DNA from: Rhodeus uyekii
Taxonomy: Eukaryota; Chordata; Actinopteri; Cypriniformes; Acheilognathidae
Length of the DNA stretch: 64,000 nucleotides
Reading direction: 5' to 3'
NCBI GenBank assembly: GCA_037043235.1
Contig: JAWRVZ010000029.1
Location: forward strand, 4,792,001-4,856,000
The position numbers and the translations under genes are program-made. Under the pieces are notes generated by a model. That model was given only the letters and a program-made list of their open reading frames with translations, was not told the origin of the DNA and did not search any database. Of this stretch, positions 25,371 to 37,763 are shown piece by piece (position 1 is the first letter of the stretch; each line of letters opens with the position of its first letter).

Positions 25371-26346
25371 CGCCAAATCTCGCGCCATTTCTAACGAGAC
25401 TACGTTCACCTTCGCTAGCTCCTCTGGATTAAACATAGACAGAGAGAGAAGGGAGAACGAGCCTCTCTTGTGCCTGAGCCATAGCGTTATGCTTTCTGGT
25501 TTACGTCAAAAGCATTGATGCTTCCACAGACAAAATGCTCAATCCGATTAGCACTGCGCTATTCCGATAAAAGCTACGAAACCGAGAAGGTGGGTTTTAC
25601 CATAGTACTCAATGCTGATCATTAAAATCGCGTATTAATGTGTCCAAACCCTTTAGTTGTTAGAAGAGGGCAAAAGGAGACAGCAGCATCCTCATCCATC
25701 GGGATCTTGGTCTGAAGCGGGCTCTGCTGGCGAAAAACGAGAGCTACATCTGAGAAAAATCTAGACTAACGTCGGGAGGAGAACATTTTATTGATGAAAA
25801 AGAAACAGTTTACAGAATAACTCGTGTAAATAGACGCATTCGCTATGTAATTTGAATAAAATAAATAATAATATAAATAAATCATTTGGCTTGTTTGCCG
25901 CATTTAGCCTTAAGTTGTGTTTAAATTTGAGAACGTTTTTATTTAGTTGTGATTAAATGTTTAAATTCCTACCATTCGATGTTTATATTAAGATTAACAT
26001 ATAAATTTTTAACGCGTGTAGGCGATATTAAACAAAATAGGCTGTTTAACTCATAAAAATATAATAAAAGAAATAAAATTACATAACGATCAACCAATTT
26101 ATAAATAAACTTACATGTCGGAGCATTTGAACAAAATAAGTTATTTTGTATTTAGTCTTATCTCTCAATCTACGTCTGTGATTTGTTCGCGTAAATTAGG
26201 GCTTTTTATATTTATCCGTACACTTATTATTAAACTGTCAAAATTTTTTGCTGAATTTGTATTGTTTGATCAGGGTTTTTGTATTCTCTAATTCAGGCAA
26301 TTTTTAATACTTCTTAAACCGGGACATATGAATAATCCGATATAAT

Positions 26347-26411
26347 CAAGCCGTGGTTTAGTGGTTAGCCCATACATGGCGTGGGGGGACGCGGGTTCAA
26401 ATCGTGCTTGT
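26347..26411 (+). mobile_element. tRNA-derived SINE head (degenerate)
   Basis: A RNA polymerase III box A (TGGTTTAGTGG, 26354-26364) and box B (GGTTCAAATC, 26394-26403) have tRNA-like spacing, with a partly paired T arm around box B. The rest of the cloverleaf does not fold canonically, so this is a tRNA-derived SINE fragment or tRNA pseudogene, not a functional tRNA gene. Confidence 0.6.
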
Positions 26412-27398
26412 ATCATGTGCCAGTCCTGTTCAAAGTGCCATAAAGCCCAATGACACGTTATTTGTCATAACATTTATTTGTTGTTTAAATGTTTTGTATG
26501 TGATATTGGCTTACTCATCAGAGATATTAAAATTAAAAGAAAACTAAACTCAAGAACATCTTTTTTTAGGATCAGCATGGCATAATTTGGTTTTCTGCAC
26601 TCGTATTGTTTCGCGCTTGCGCCTTCGCAGCAGCGCCCGTCTGCTGACCCCTGGATGATCCCGTCCCTATGCATTATGGATGAGATATGCTCGCAGATTG
26701 CTCCTATCAATATGCAGAACGCATTCGTCTTAAAATTGCTATTTAAACGCTCGAAATTGCTGCGTCTGCGTCGTAGAGGGCTTATAGAAATCATAGAAAT
26801 TGATTTTTAGTATCAGATGCTCAATGGATAGAGAATGCTGGAAACTTCATTTAGTGAAATGTCCTGTTAAATAATTTCTCTGAACCTCCTTGCATCAAAA
26901 AATATTGTAATACCAAATAGCCCTGCATGTCTTTGGACCAGCCTTTAAAGCAACATTCATAGACTGCCTCTTTGATCCCAAGAGTTTGTGTCAAAATGTA
27001 TAACACACACACACACACTCACACACACACCCTGCAAATATTTCTCTGACGCACAAACACACCTAGAATTAACGCCCATTCGCCTTAGTGATTCACAGCA
27101 CATATAAACACTCAAGGGATATTGCTATTCCTCTTTTTGCATTGTCTTATATATTTGCATTGTATGCTAGAAGTATGGACTTTATGATTGTGGTTGACCT
27201 CGATTGTGGTTGTACAGACGCTTGTCTTTGTAAGTGACTTTTTAAAGGAATGTGCGCATGCAGGCCGGAGTCCTCCCCACCCATATCATTAAAAAGGAAG
27301 CTGATGAAAAATTAAACGGTAGCCCTCGACTCATGCTCACGACCACAGTTTCGCCTTCCTGTTTACTGCCTGAAACTTCCTAACTCCGTTGCTCGGAC

Positions 27399-27401
<3 letters not shown>

Positions 27402-27434
<33 letters not shown>

Positions 27435-27493
27435 TCCCTCACATTTGCGCGCTCTCTCCCTCCTTTTCTCTCTTTCTCACACACACACACACG
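27402..27493. repeat. (CT)n and (CA)n repeats
   Basis: CT run at 27402-27431 and CA run ending near 27493, separated by a CT-rich stretch. Confidence 0.85.
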
Positions 27494-28421
27494 GAAATGC
27501 CAAATGGAGGGCTATAAAATCTGTAACACTCATTGAAAGTAGGTTGTAAAACACCCTGAAAGCTTAACATTTATTATTTTGGAGGTAATGTTGATGTTTA
27601 ATGCAGAGGAGCCGGAAAGAAGCAAAGAAGCAAAATAAAAGTATTTGATAAGCAAAATAAGCAAACGTATTTGCTTCTTCTATAATTTACGATGTGTTTT
27701 CTAATAAAAGTTTAGATCTGGCAAATAGCCAAAAGCCAGTATGTCCAACATGCGACATTGCATTTACGTATATATTTTTTCAGGTTAATGAAATGCTATG
27801 GATTTAAAATGTTTATGAAAATTTGTAGTTGTAAAAATCTCGCTAGTTTTAGTATCCATTCAATCATTTAGATTATTAAATAATATTATGTAACCTCTTT
27901 TGGAGAACGTGTGGAAAAGATTTAAAACCATATTAGTTACTGGGTTGTGCGTTGTCTTTATAATCTTATAAAAGTTACACGCTCTGTAATCAAGGCAACC
28001 TTTGGAAGGATTTACAAGACATAACAATTAATATACAAGCAGCATATTCTTGGTTTATAACAAAAGGTTTAAAAATATAACAAAAGGTCATTTGCGCTGC
28101 CTTGAGTGTAATATAATGATATACAGACTCAAACTGTATACTTGAGATGAACTCGAGCTGACCCAAGGCGACAAAAGTGCTCTGACAGAAAAATCAAAAA
28201 TATTTATTCAGAAACTATAATTATAGTGCAGAAATCTCTATATTATCATAGCTATTTGTCTGTGACAAACATATAGTTCGATCATGGTCTAACCAAATAC
28301 TTTGCTCCAGTTGTACAACAACTTTGTGTTCCTTACTCGCTTCCTCCTTGAAAAATACAGGGGCGGGGAAGGAACAAAGCTTTACTTGTAGAACCTTAGG
28401 GAGGCATATTGTCATATTGTT

Positions 28422-28451
28422 GTGTGTGAGAGTGTGTGTGTATGAGAGAGA

Positions 28452-28494
<43 letters not shown>
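28422..28494. repeat. (TG)n(GA)n repeat
   Basis: Imperfect TG units followed by about 13 GA units, in the hoxb4a-hoxb5a interval. Confidence 0.9.
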
Positions 28495-28495
<1 letters not shown>

Positions 28496-29777
28496 TCCAG
28501 GGAGATGGTTTTCACCTTTTTATAAATATGATTGTCCTGAAGTGCACGCACAATTGTTTTTTTTTCTCCAAAAGTCAAGACTTTTCCAGAGAAAAACAGT
28601 ACTCTACATACAGTAAATATATGGCAAAACAATGGCAAAACTTTTTAAATACACATACTTTAATGCACATACTTTAATGCACATACTCTAAAAAAAAACA
28701 TCAACCAAAGCTAATTATGCTGATTCTGTTACTAATGCACTGGTATACATGACACCTCACGCATATCACAGATCTCATTTCTAGGACCTCTTCTTGCCGT
28801 CAGAGAAGCAAAATGATTGACACTTATACTTGAGACATACCCCTCCTTTCCTTCCCACATCTCCTTAGATCAAATCACCGGCCAATGCAGCCTTAAATTG
28901 AACTTACTTTGAATGCGCACGGTCCACTATCCATATTTCCGCCTCCAAATGAGCAGAACCGGAGAGGCATTGCACCGACTAGACACTGGCACTGTAGTGG
29001 CCTACTGGTGCGCTCTTCCTCTCACAACTGACCCTTTAGATTCCCCTCGAAGCAGTTAAACCGTCACTTGCATTCTAGAATGTGAAATATATAGTACATT
29101 GTCAACTCCCCAAAACCATAAAACTAACTTTATGGACCCCACGTGACTTTTGAGAGCCAGTAAGGGGTATCTGTCTGTGGCCTGGGCGATTTTTACGATC
29201 TAACTTCAAGATAAAACGCTCATCCGTTTGACATGTAAATGTCATAGCTACTTTTTGTATAGTTTGGGCAAAGGGAAAAGCAAAATTACAAAAGGCAAGT
29301 GGCCGTGGGTACACTGCGGGGACCTCCAGCCGGCTCTCTAAACTTAAGAGTTTGACACGCATGGTAAGTTTAAAGGCTCAGTGCTTGTTTACTAGGACGC
29401 AGAAATGCAGGGCACACACAGGAGAGCGTTTGTAAATTTATAGAAACATTGGGGGAAATGTGTGTTTAAATGTAGCAACGTCTTCTGTACAGGTTACGCT
29501 TTTGGTGAACAATTCTCCTAATGTCTGTTTTCGCTTAATAGTAAGTGCGGTTTAGCGTTTTGCTATTAGTGTCCAAGTTGTGTGTGAACTGTCAATATAC
29601 AGTTAACGGATCTGCGGTGTGGCGTGTCGGTAATTTAAAGGACCGAAATGATATTTGAGTTTCAGGGAATATTACGAGTGTGTAATCCATACCTGTCAAT
29701 CACTGACAAGAATTAGTTTTGGTTGTGCGTAAATTGAAGAACTTTCAAGACATGTGTTAGATTTGAATATGAGGAAC

Positions 29778-29783
29778 TTTATT
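29778..29783 (-). terminator. Candidate hoxb5a polyadenylation signal
   Basis: A minus-strand AATAAA lies about 865 nt after the hoxb5a stop; the stretch 29780-30646 is AT-rich and UTR-like. Another AATAAA at 30407-30412 would give a short 235-nt UTR. Confidence 0.45.
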
Positions 29784-30646
29784 TTTTACTCCAAGTTAAA
29801 CTACAAACAAATACAAAAAGCTTTTTGGCAAAATGCTAACAGGCAGTTCAACATGACATTGCTTCTTTTTTTCTTTTTTTTCGTTTCCAACACGTTTGTC
29901 GTTCATTCTGCCTTCTACAAATAGCCAACTGATCACAATAAAAATGTTCAATATGTACATCCTTTTTGGAACATAAACATGATCCAGTAATATACAATTA
30001 CATATTTGGAATACAACTATACACACGTATGAACGGGTACAAGAATCTAGTGAGGACTATTTACATATTTCCTTTTTTTCTCTCTCAAAAATAATAGAAG
30101 AGTTTGAACACATGACAAATCCAATGTGATTATTTAGGCAATGATTAAACAGAGGACCATGAAACATACAGAGGCTTCTGCTAAATTTACTGCAGTCACC
30201 ACTAAACTAGAGCTTCACTTCATACAAGGGCAGGTTCGTTTCTAAACTGTAAACTCAAAAGGTATACACGTATAGGTAAATAAGTTATAACATTTAAGAG
30301 CTCACATGCTAACTCTCATGAAAGCATTAACATAGCACTTTACACATAAACAATATTCATAACAAGAACAACAGACGGTATATTGATAGCTTCTTTCCCC
30401 TTCAGTTTTATTTACTTGCCAAAATTATAGTCACCATAGTATTAAAAAGAACAACATATGAACACTAATTTTCGCTTCATTATAGCAGTACCACAGTAGA
30501 ATTTTAAAATGCCTAAAACATCCATAACATGCCAAAAGGTGCCGCGATGTACAGTACTTTGTAAGTAATGTTTTGAGACCTATTTTTTTTTCTCGTTTTC
30601 CTCGTAATTTTCATTTGCACACCACGTAGTAGGACTTGGGATACAA

Positions 30647-32093
30647 CTATGGCTGGAAAGCGCTGCCTGCGGTAGCCAGACTCATGCTCTTCAGTTTATT
30701 GTCCTTTTTCCATTTCATCCGTCGGTTTTGGAACCATATCTTAATCTGACGCTCTGAGAGGCAGAGAGCATGGGCTATCTCTATCCTCCTCCTTCGGGTG
30801 AGGTATCTATTGAAATGAAACTCTTTTTCCAGCTCAAGCGTCTGATAGCGGGTATATGCAGTTCGGGCCCTTTTGCCGTCTGGTCCAGTCATATCTGAAT
30901 AATGTGGACAAAACGCAAAGGGGGAATAAAGATTAGCGAAAAGTAACCATTTCAACAACAGTTTCCAACAACTTTTGTTTGCTATAGACACACATGAGTG
31001 ACACGATTTACAACTGAATGCGTACAGGGAAATCACCAAATGGTACAGTGCACAGCGCCTCACTTTTGGCTCATGGCGTTTGTTTTTGTTTCGTTTTACT
31101 GCTTAAAACCTTCTTTTTTTAATAGCTCTAATACAGCCTCAAATATGCGTATTATATAATCACTTTCCCCCCCCCTTGCTGCTTGTTTCTCCATCCCACT
31201 ATCATCGCATTTTCTCCCGTATTATTTCTTTCCGTTTTATTAGCGGTCCTCCAGCACTAAACTAATCACATTCCCACACACCATAAAGCTGAACTTTTCA
31301 CAGAAACAACAACTTGTAAACCTTCCTGCCTCGCTGCCCTCTCTTCCACCCCGCTCCCATTCTCTCCTCTACAGTTTGCGAGGCTCCACACTTGATAGAT
31401 TTATGGCACTTTCGCGAAAATCTAAAATAAATACTGTTTCTGACGCAACACTGCATTCAACACAATACGCATTTTCTAACAAACAAAGAGACGTAAACAG
31501 AATACGTGTGTACCATGGCTAATATGTAGTTTCCTCATCCAAGGGAATATTTGGGGAGCTTGGCCATCGGACGTCGCCGAGGTGGTGGAGCTTGCCGTGC
31601 TCTCTTGCTTCTGTTGTGTCCGAGGTGCAGAGTTGTTCGCTCTGTGAGACGCCTCCTCGGTCTCGGAAGAAACGCTGCCTTCGTCGATTTCTGTGAAATG
31701 TGTGTTGTTGGGGAGATTATTACCCGCAGTGGTGGTGCTTTGGTCGGAAGGGGGCGAAGAGCCTTTGGGTCCAAGGCTTTCGCTGTTGGAACAAGGCAGC
31801 GGCTCCGGAGACGCGAGCGAGCAGCTTGACGGCTGCCGGAATCGCGTCTCCGGGGCTGGAGACTGGAAGACCCGGGAGTTGTCCCCAACCGCCCCAAAGT
31901 GGCCAGTGCTGGTTGAACGATTGACGCTTAGGTCCATTCCATTGTAGTTGTAGCCGTAAGAGCCTGAATGCATGGTGCCGGAGTCCCTGTACGAGGCGTT
32001 CATAGCGCTGCTGCTAGTTCCATAATTTAGTAACTGATAGTCAGGGCCATTTGGGTAGCGCCCTGAGAACGAGTTTACAAAGTAAGAGCTCAT
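30647..32093 (-). CDS. hoxb5a: Homeobox protein Hox-B5a (two exons)
   Basis: Exon 1 is 31514-32093 and exon 2 is 30647-30894, separated by a 619-bp phase-1 intron; the product is 275 aa, the length I recall for zebrafish Hoxb5a. It starts [21 protein letters not shown] long Ser/Thr-rich middle follows, then [12 protein letters not shown] (FPWM about 183-186), the linker DMTGPD and the homeodomain (about 200-259) with [19 protein letters not shown] and [13 protein letters not shown]. The tail ends in the Hox5 signature [13 protein letters not shown]. The donor reads G|GTACAC, a weak match to consensus; failure to splice would add about a dozen residues and stop before the homeodomain. It is a nuclear transcription factor for hindbrain/spinal cord and anterior trunk mesoderm. 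hoxb6a lies 2.5 kb upstream. The call is secure; only the strength of the donor is unusual. Confidence 0.97.
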
Positions 32094-32246
32094 TTAGGTT
32101 GTTTTAGAGGGCTTGATTTGTAGATCTTGGTCGTTATAACGCTGTGCTTCACGATTTATGATGTATTAATGAATTATAGCAATGCACTGTACTTCGTTTT
32201 TGCTATGTATGCGGCCAAATATGGGGGTGGGGGTGCGTTTGAGAAT

Positions 32247-32252
32247 CACGTG
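32247..32252 (-). promoter_or_regulatory. hoxb5a upstream CACGTG E-box
   Basis: A CACGTG lies about 155 bp upstream of the hoxb5a ATG, at a distance similar to the E-boxes upstream of hoxb4a and hoxb7a. Confidence 0.3.
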
Positions 32253-34225
32253 CTTTTGTTGACCAGTCGTAAATTCTCACTGATGACTTCAAGAGGTAAT
32301 TCATGCTCTATGGTTACAAATGATGACGAGACGGGGAGTCGTTTAGACTCGAGTCAACGTGTACCTCCCTTTGCACGGATTTGCTGGATGTGAGCAGACA
32401 GCGTCACCTACTGGGAATGGAATTTATTGCATGTTGGGAAAAATATTTTGAGCGCTCAACGCGACTTGTTTCGCTTTTAAATGAAAATAAAAGGAAGATT
32501 TTCGTTGTAGTTGGTTGTGCTATTAATAAACTTTAGAGTAGATGTTGATCGTTTACGGATACACAAATTGCCCAGGATCTATAATGTCATATGCAAATAT
32601 TAATAAAAGGTTAACTGTAACATCAGTTCGGATATATATATAATATAGTATATCACACAATATATAAATGCCTAATTTATTCATTCATAAATACATCATT
32701 CTGGATAGTATATATTTGTAAAACATAAATTTGCATAAGTGCTGGCAATGTGTGTATATACACACACAACGCATATTTTAAGAGGATAATAAGGTTGTAG
32801 TTTTATGGTGTGAACCCCTACGGCAGCTCTAGTTTTCTATAATATTACAACAATTAAAGAAAACGAAGCACTGATGATCACTAACTAGATTATGAAAAGG
32901 CCTATATAGTATGCAATACTGAATATACAAAATTCAAAGAAATCTCTAAATCCCTTTGAATCCTGTCGTTGGTCTTAACGCAGATGTGTTTTTTCAAGCC
33001 TAAGATGCGATCAGACTTTTCAGTAGACGTGTTCCAAAGATGAGTTCCTGTTCGCACACTGTATGGACAACATAAGGAATGCGAGATCGTGATTTATGTT
33101 CCAAGATGATATACGGTTTGTTGACAAAATGCCAATTGCTGCTTCATGTATGCACATTATGTAAAACTGTACTAAACCTCCATAGACTTTTGGTCGTGTT
33201 AAACCCGGAAAAGGAGCACTGACATACCTCAGAACAATATTAACTCTTATATTTTAGCAATATTTAATTCCCGGAAAAGAGCAGAATATAACAATGAGTA
33301 ACAGATTTACAACATGCGCAGAAGCGTGAACTCCAACTTTGCTCTATAAACACATTTTCATATATAGATGCATATATACTCTGGTTTGTAGAAAATATTT
33401 GCATGAGCATATTTTTTTCTATTATTTAAATGATGTGTCTGATTTGGGGACGAATTTTGATGACACCATTAGGAACCTCCACTTATTGTCGCTTGGCCCT
33501 GCAGGCTGTAGTCTCTCAGGGTGAGTGACCAGCGCCCACAGGTCAGCTTTCTCTTTTGGTTATCTATTAAAACCTGCTGAACCTTTTCACCTCTTACTTT
33601 GTAAGAAGTATTTTGGAACCAAGTGGGCAACGTTCGGCCTGTTAGTTGTACAAAAAGCGAAACCAAATCCCTGCACGAAGAGTAGTTGTGCTTTGTACCT
33701 GTTTCATGAAATATGGAAAACCCGTGACCACTGTTTGTCCTAAAATATCATAAGCACAATAATAATTGATCATATATTTACATAGGCTAGTGTGCCCGCA
33801 GGTACTGAAATGTCATATTATTTACGCAGCAATATGCATGTTTATTGCGTTGCCCTATATAAACTGAAGTTCCGATAAAGGCTTTATTTTTCTTTACACT
33901 ACCTTAGGGTCAACCGTAAATTAGTTTAAAGTACTTTTCTTGACAAAAAAACAAAAAGAATATAGGGAAAACATACAGGTGTTATACCGCAAATACCATC
34001 CCTCATTTCATATGACTGGCCGTCATCAAATATAGTATGCCAGGCGGAATTTCGTTAGTTTTATTGAAAGCTAATGTAGCAAACAAAAAACACGTACAAT
34101 TTCTGACTGCTGTGTGTGTGTTTTTCTAGAATCTAGCTACTCCAGTCCGTTTTCCCCCAGACTCAATAAATCGTGTCATGTGTCTGAAAAATTAACTTAC
34201 GAATGAATGAAAGATAGCAAAAGGT
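32253..34225. other. hoxb5a-hoxb6a interval: no gene seen
   Basis: About 2 kb of AT-rich DNA with small TA-rich stretches near 32640-32770. No ORF or RNA gene is supported. Confidence 0.5.
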
Positions 34226-34242
34226 TTTCCGTACAATGGGAA

Positions 34243-34248
34243 TTTATT
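34243..34248 (-). terminator. Candidate hoxb6a polyadenylation signal
   Basis: A minus-strand AATAAA lies about 325 nt after the hoxb6a stop. It implies a short 3' UTR that includes a T/G-poor stretch (CA/CC-rich on the sense strand) at 34500-34560. Confidence 0.5.
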
Positions 34249-34571
34249 TGTATTTTTACACAGCTTAAATATAAACACGAATATGACACAAATTTCAAAT
34301 AGCTTCGTTCAACATGGACATTTCAGTCATAAGAGCAAATCTAAATTGAGCAAGAGCGCACAAAACCACATGTGTTAAACGTCATGTAAAAAAGGAAAAA
34401 AAGCACAAAAGAAATTACATTGAGTTAACAGGAATGCTACAGATGCTAACAAGATGAAAAGTCTTCATTTGTGTTATTAGAGAGTAGTGCCTGGTGCCCT
34501 CTATGCCATAGTTTTCTTTTGGTGGTGTGTGTGTGGGGTTGTGGTGGGGGGTGATTTTATCGTTTAAAATG

Positions 34572-36250
34572 TCATTCTGTCCTCTTCTCCTCGTCCTCTT
34601 CGCCACTGGTTTGTGAACAGTTGATCAATTTGTTCTCTTTTTTCCATTTCATTCGCCGGTTTTGGAACCAAATCTTTATCTGACGTTCTGTCAGGCACAG
34701 TGCGTGCGCAATCTCAATGCGGCGTCTTCGGGTCAGATACCTGTTAAAGTGGAACTCTTTCTCCAATTCTAACGTCTGGTAGCGAGTGTATGTCTGACGA
34801 CCCCTTCGGCCAGCGTTACCGAAGGTCCCTGTCCATGGGATGAAAGAGAAAAGTCAAACATTAACACAGAGAGCGTGTTTTTTACAATGATAAATGCGTC
34901 CGGAAAAAAACAGCTCGAGGGTGACATAATGACAAGAAACTCTCAAGGCAGTGCGAAATCTATGCACCTAAATTACAGTCGACAGCACACCATATTTTTG
35001 CTGTCCTGCATTTTCTAACACATTTAAATATGTTGATTTTCAGTTGTTTAGTCCTCATTTAAACCTATGTGCACACAAATTGAGAGGTCAGTAAACTGTT
35101 TATGTGAATCTCCTTATGAGAGATATAAACAAAAGATAGCGGGCTATTTTTGTGCTTTATATCAAACGTTATATCTGGACAGAGATGAAACGCGTCCAGT
35201 AATAGCTTGAGCAATTGTCAAAGTTGTGTTTGTGACTGAAAAGTATACGTGTGCAAAGATATCCGTAGATGTGCATGCAGCTGAACTTTAAGCATTTAAA
35301 CTACTGAGAACGGACTGGGCAAGTAATACATTTCAAGTGACAGAAAATGCACTATATTCAGCTTCTATTATTCCTTGCAGTTTCTCTGTTTCAAGAACTA
35401 TATCGCATAGTCTGATAATATCTAGCCTACTACCATGCACTTGCCATCGTGTCACAATAAGCCACAAACATCAACAGATGTCTCAAAACAATTTTGTAAC
35501 AAGATACGGTGATTCAGCAGCTCTTCTGTTTATAATTACACGCTTCTCGAGTGATTTAAATTATACGAGCCTGCCGGCGAACATAGCCTATCTCCAAACG
35601 TCCTGCCTCAAAAAAACAAGTACAGTACATATGAGAGATTTCACAGAACTTTACAGGAGTGGCTTTGCTTACAATGGTGGAGACGAGCGTATTTGCACTG
35701 TATTGGGCTTCCGGCATTGTACAGTGAAGCTGTAAGTCACGTAGCCTATAGCACGCTCTCGCTCCGTCTTTATTGGCGACGAGAAAAAACGAAGAGTAAA
35801 AAAAGACAACATTAACTCACCGTTACACGAGTTCATCCGTTGCATCCAGGGATAAACCGGCGCTGACGGCTTCTGTTCGTCGGCCTCAGGGTAGATGCTT
35901 TTCCCCGTCGATCCCGTGCAGTCTGTCTTGCGGTGATCCTGACTGAGCACGAACGAGTGCTCCTCTATGCTGGCGAGGGCGCAGGCAGGGTCCTTTTCCC
36001 TGTAGAAGCTTGCTGTCGCATAATCGCAGGGACCGGCGGCGGTCGCCCTGCCGTAGGCACCGTTCGCTTGTTGGTAAAAGGAGGATGGGTACGCCTTCTC
36101 TTGGACACTGGAACCTCCATAAGCAGCACCGGGATAGTGTCGTAAAGGGTCTGTGTATCCGGAGGAATATAACGGTATCTGTCCCAAGAACGACTCTTGT
36201 CCTCCGGGCAGAGTCACTGGGAAAGTTGAGTTTACAAAATAGGAACTCAT
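34572..36250 (-). CDS. hoxb6a: Homeobox protein Hox-B6a (two exons)
   Basis: Exon 1 is 35821-36250 and exon 2 is 34572-34828, with a 992-bp phase-1 intron (donor GTGAGT, acceptor ACAG); the product is 228 aa. The N-terminus [20 protein letters not shown] and the exon-1 end VYPWMQRMNSCN (YPWM about 133-136) are Hox6 signatures. The homeodomain (about 150-209) opens GRRGRQTYTRYQ and contains [21 protein letters not shown] short acidic tail (GEEDEEKRTE) is shared with Hox6/7 proteins. It is a nuclear sequence-specific transcription factor with PBX/MEIS partners, acting in trunk neural tube and mesoderm. A CCAAT box lies about 180 bp upstream (36428-36432) and a TATAAA 44 bp upstream of the ATG. 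Additional upstream non-coding exons are possible near 41.5 kb. Every codon boundary across the splice was checked by reading both strands. Confidence 0.97.
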
Positions 36251-36427
36251 TGGGAGGGTACGGCTCTTTTGCGTGGTTTATGATTTGTTGTGTTTTATAG
36301 TCCAAGTGGTTTAGCTATTAGTAGTTTATCGGAGATTGGGTTTTAGATGGGGGGGAGGGGGGGTGTTCTGGGTGGCTATGTGCCAGTGCGGGACAGAGGG
36401 AAACCATACCATCTGACCAGCCACTGA

Positions 36428-36432
36428 CCAAT
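36428..36432 (-). promoter_or_regulatory. hoxb6a promoter CCAAT box
   Basis: GACCAATAG about 180 bp upstream of the hoxb6a ATG, readable as an NF-Y site. It sits in a locally GC-rich block (36340-36500). Confidence 0.35.
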
Positions 36433-37042
36433 AGCGAGCGGACGTGCCTGCAAAATAGCACCCTTGAGGGGGGCTGTGATTGCACGCGCCGGGGGACCCC
36501 GGAGAAGAGAGCTAGACTCTTTTTTTAAATCCTTTCTTCCTTTCCGTTCCTTCCAATGAGATTGCACAATACTAATCAGGAATTTTAAAACGCTAAATTG
36601 AATTCATCGACACTTTGTGCCCCCACATACAGTCGGCTTTGCTCCTATATCATACCACTGGAGAGAAAAGTGTCAACATACAAGACCCGGAGTAGCCGAT
36701 TTTCAAAACACACACTGTTCCGTACAACGTTTGATTATTTTTCCTCTTTCCTTCTTTACATTTCAGATAGGTAATTTACTAGGCCTTATCGCACAAGTAG
36801 GTCATAATAGATAAAATGACATATTGACTATCGCGGCTTCAACGCTTTTTTCATCACTGTAATTTTATAGTGATTCATAAATGTTAAACGATGTGCTAAA
36901 GAAAACCAAAGCCTATATATAAACAGTGCAAAGTAAATGAGTCTGAGCAAAAGTATTTAACAAAATCCAGTAGTTAACAGATATGTTTCTGTAGGCCTAT
37001 ATTTTGAACGGTTTAGTGATAATATTAGTAATAAATATAGGT

Positions 37043-37086
37043 GTTCACACATAAAGACAGCACAAATCTGTACTGTATGTGTGAAC
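37043..37086. repeat. Short hairpin with 11-bp perfect arms
   Basis: GTTCACACATA (37043-37053) and TATGTGTGAAC (37076-37086) pair perfectly around a 22-nt loop. It lies in AT-rich DNA next to TG and TTA repeats. Confidence 0.6.
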
Positions 37087-37142
37087 ATAAAAAAATATAT
37101 ATTTGTGTGTGTGTAAACATATATTTTTTATTATTATTATTA

Positions 37143-37181
37143 TCATGTGTGTGTGTGTGTGCGCGCGCGTGCGTGTGTGTG
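37143..37181. repeat. (TG)n(CG)n repeat
   Basis: TG run with a central alternating GC stretch, a potential Z-DNA-forming tract. Confidence 0.85.
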
Positions 37182-37763
37182 TTTTGTTTAAAAAAATCAG
37201 GATCATAACATTTTTATAGCATTGCGCACGAGATGTTTCCTCCTTTGCTTAAATTAATTATTGGTTCGAGAATTCCAGCAAATAATTCAAAAATGTTTTA
37301 GCTATTTATCGATGTTGTGCTGCACTGGTCGAGCGTGTGTGTGTTTTTCATTAGCCAAAAGTACAGTTAAGGTGCTCGGGTATCCTGTCGCTATACGAGC
37401 AATAAACCATTTGCGGCACAACAAGTGGATATTTTTAAAGGTGGCGCACTGGGGGTTGCGTGCATTTTACTTTCATTTCAGTTTCCTTTGACTAGGATGC
37501 TGCGTTTCCTTTCGCATTGCATAGTTTTCTGCGAACGGAAAGCATCTATTGTGTTTCCATTTGTAGAAATGAGCAAGGGGGAGAACGGCCCGGTCAACGT
37601 TTGTTAATTATTAATGAGCAATAACTACCATTACACGTTCTATAAATTCTTAACTAAGACATCTAGAGTTTGTGCCAGGCTTTTAATTGTAACTTGACGT
37701 GAAACGTTGTTCCTTAAAAAGCTCGCGCTTTATTGTTAACTTCATTATTCTTTTTCTTTACAG

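Noticed and set aside
31551..31947. Long plus-strand ORFs opposite hoxb5a exon 1, and similar ones opposite hoxb4a, hoxb8a and hoxb9a first exons
   Set aside because: They are antisense shadows of GC-rich coding exons; no independent evidence.
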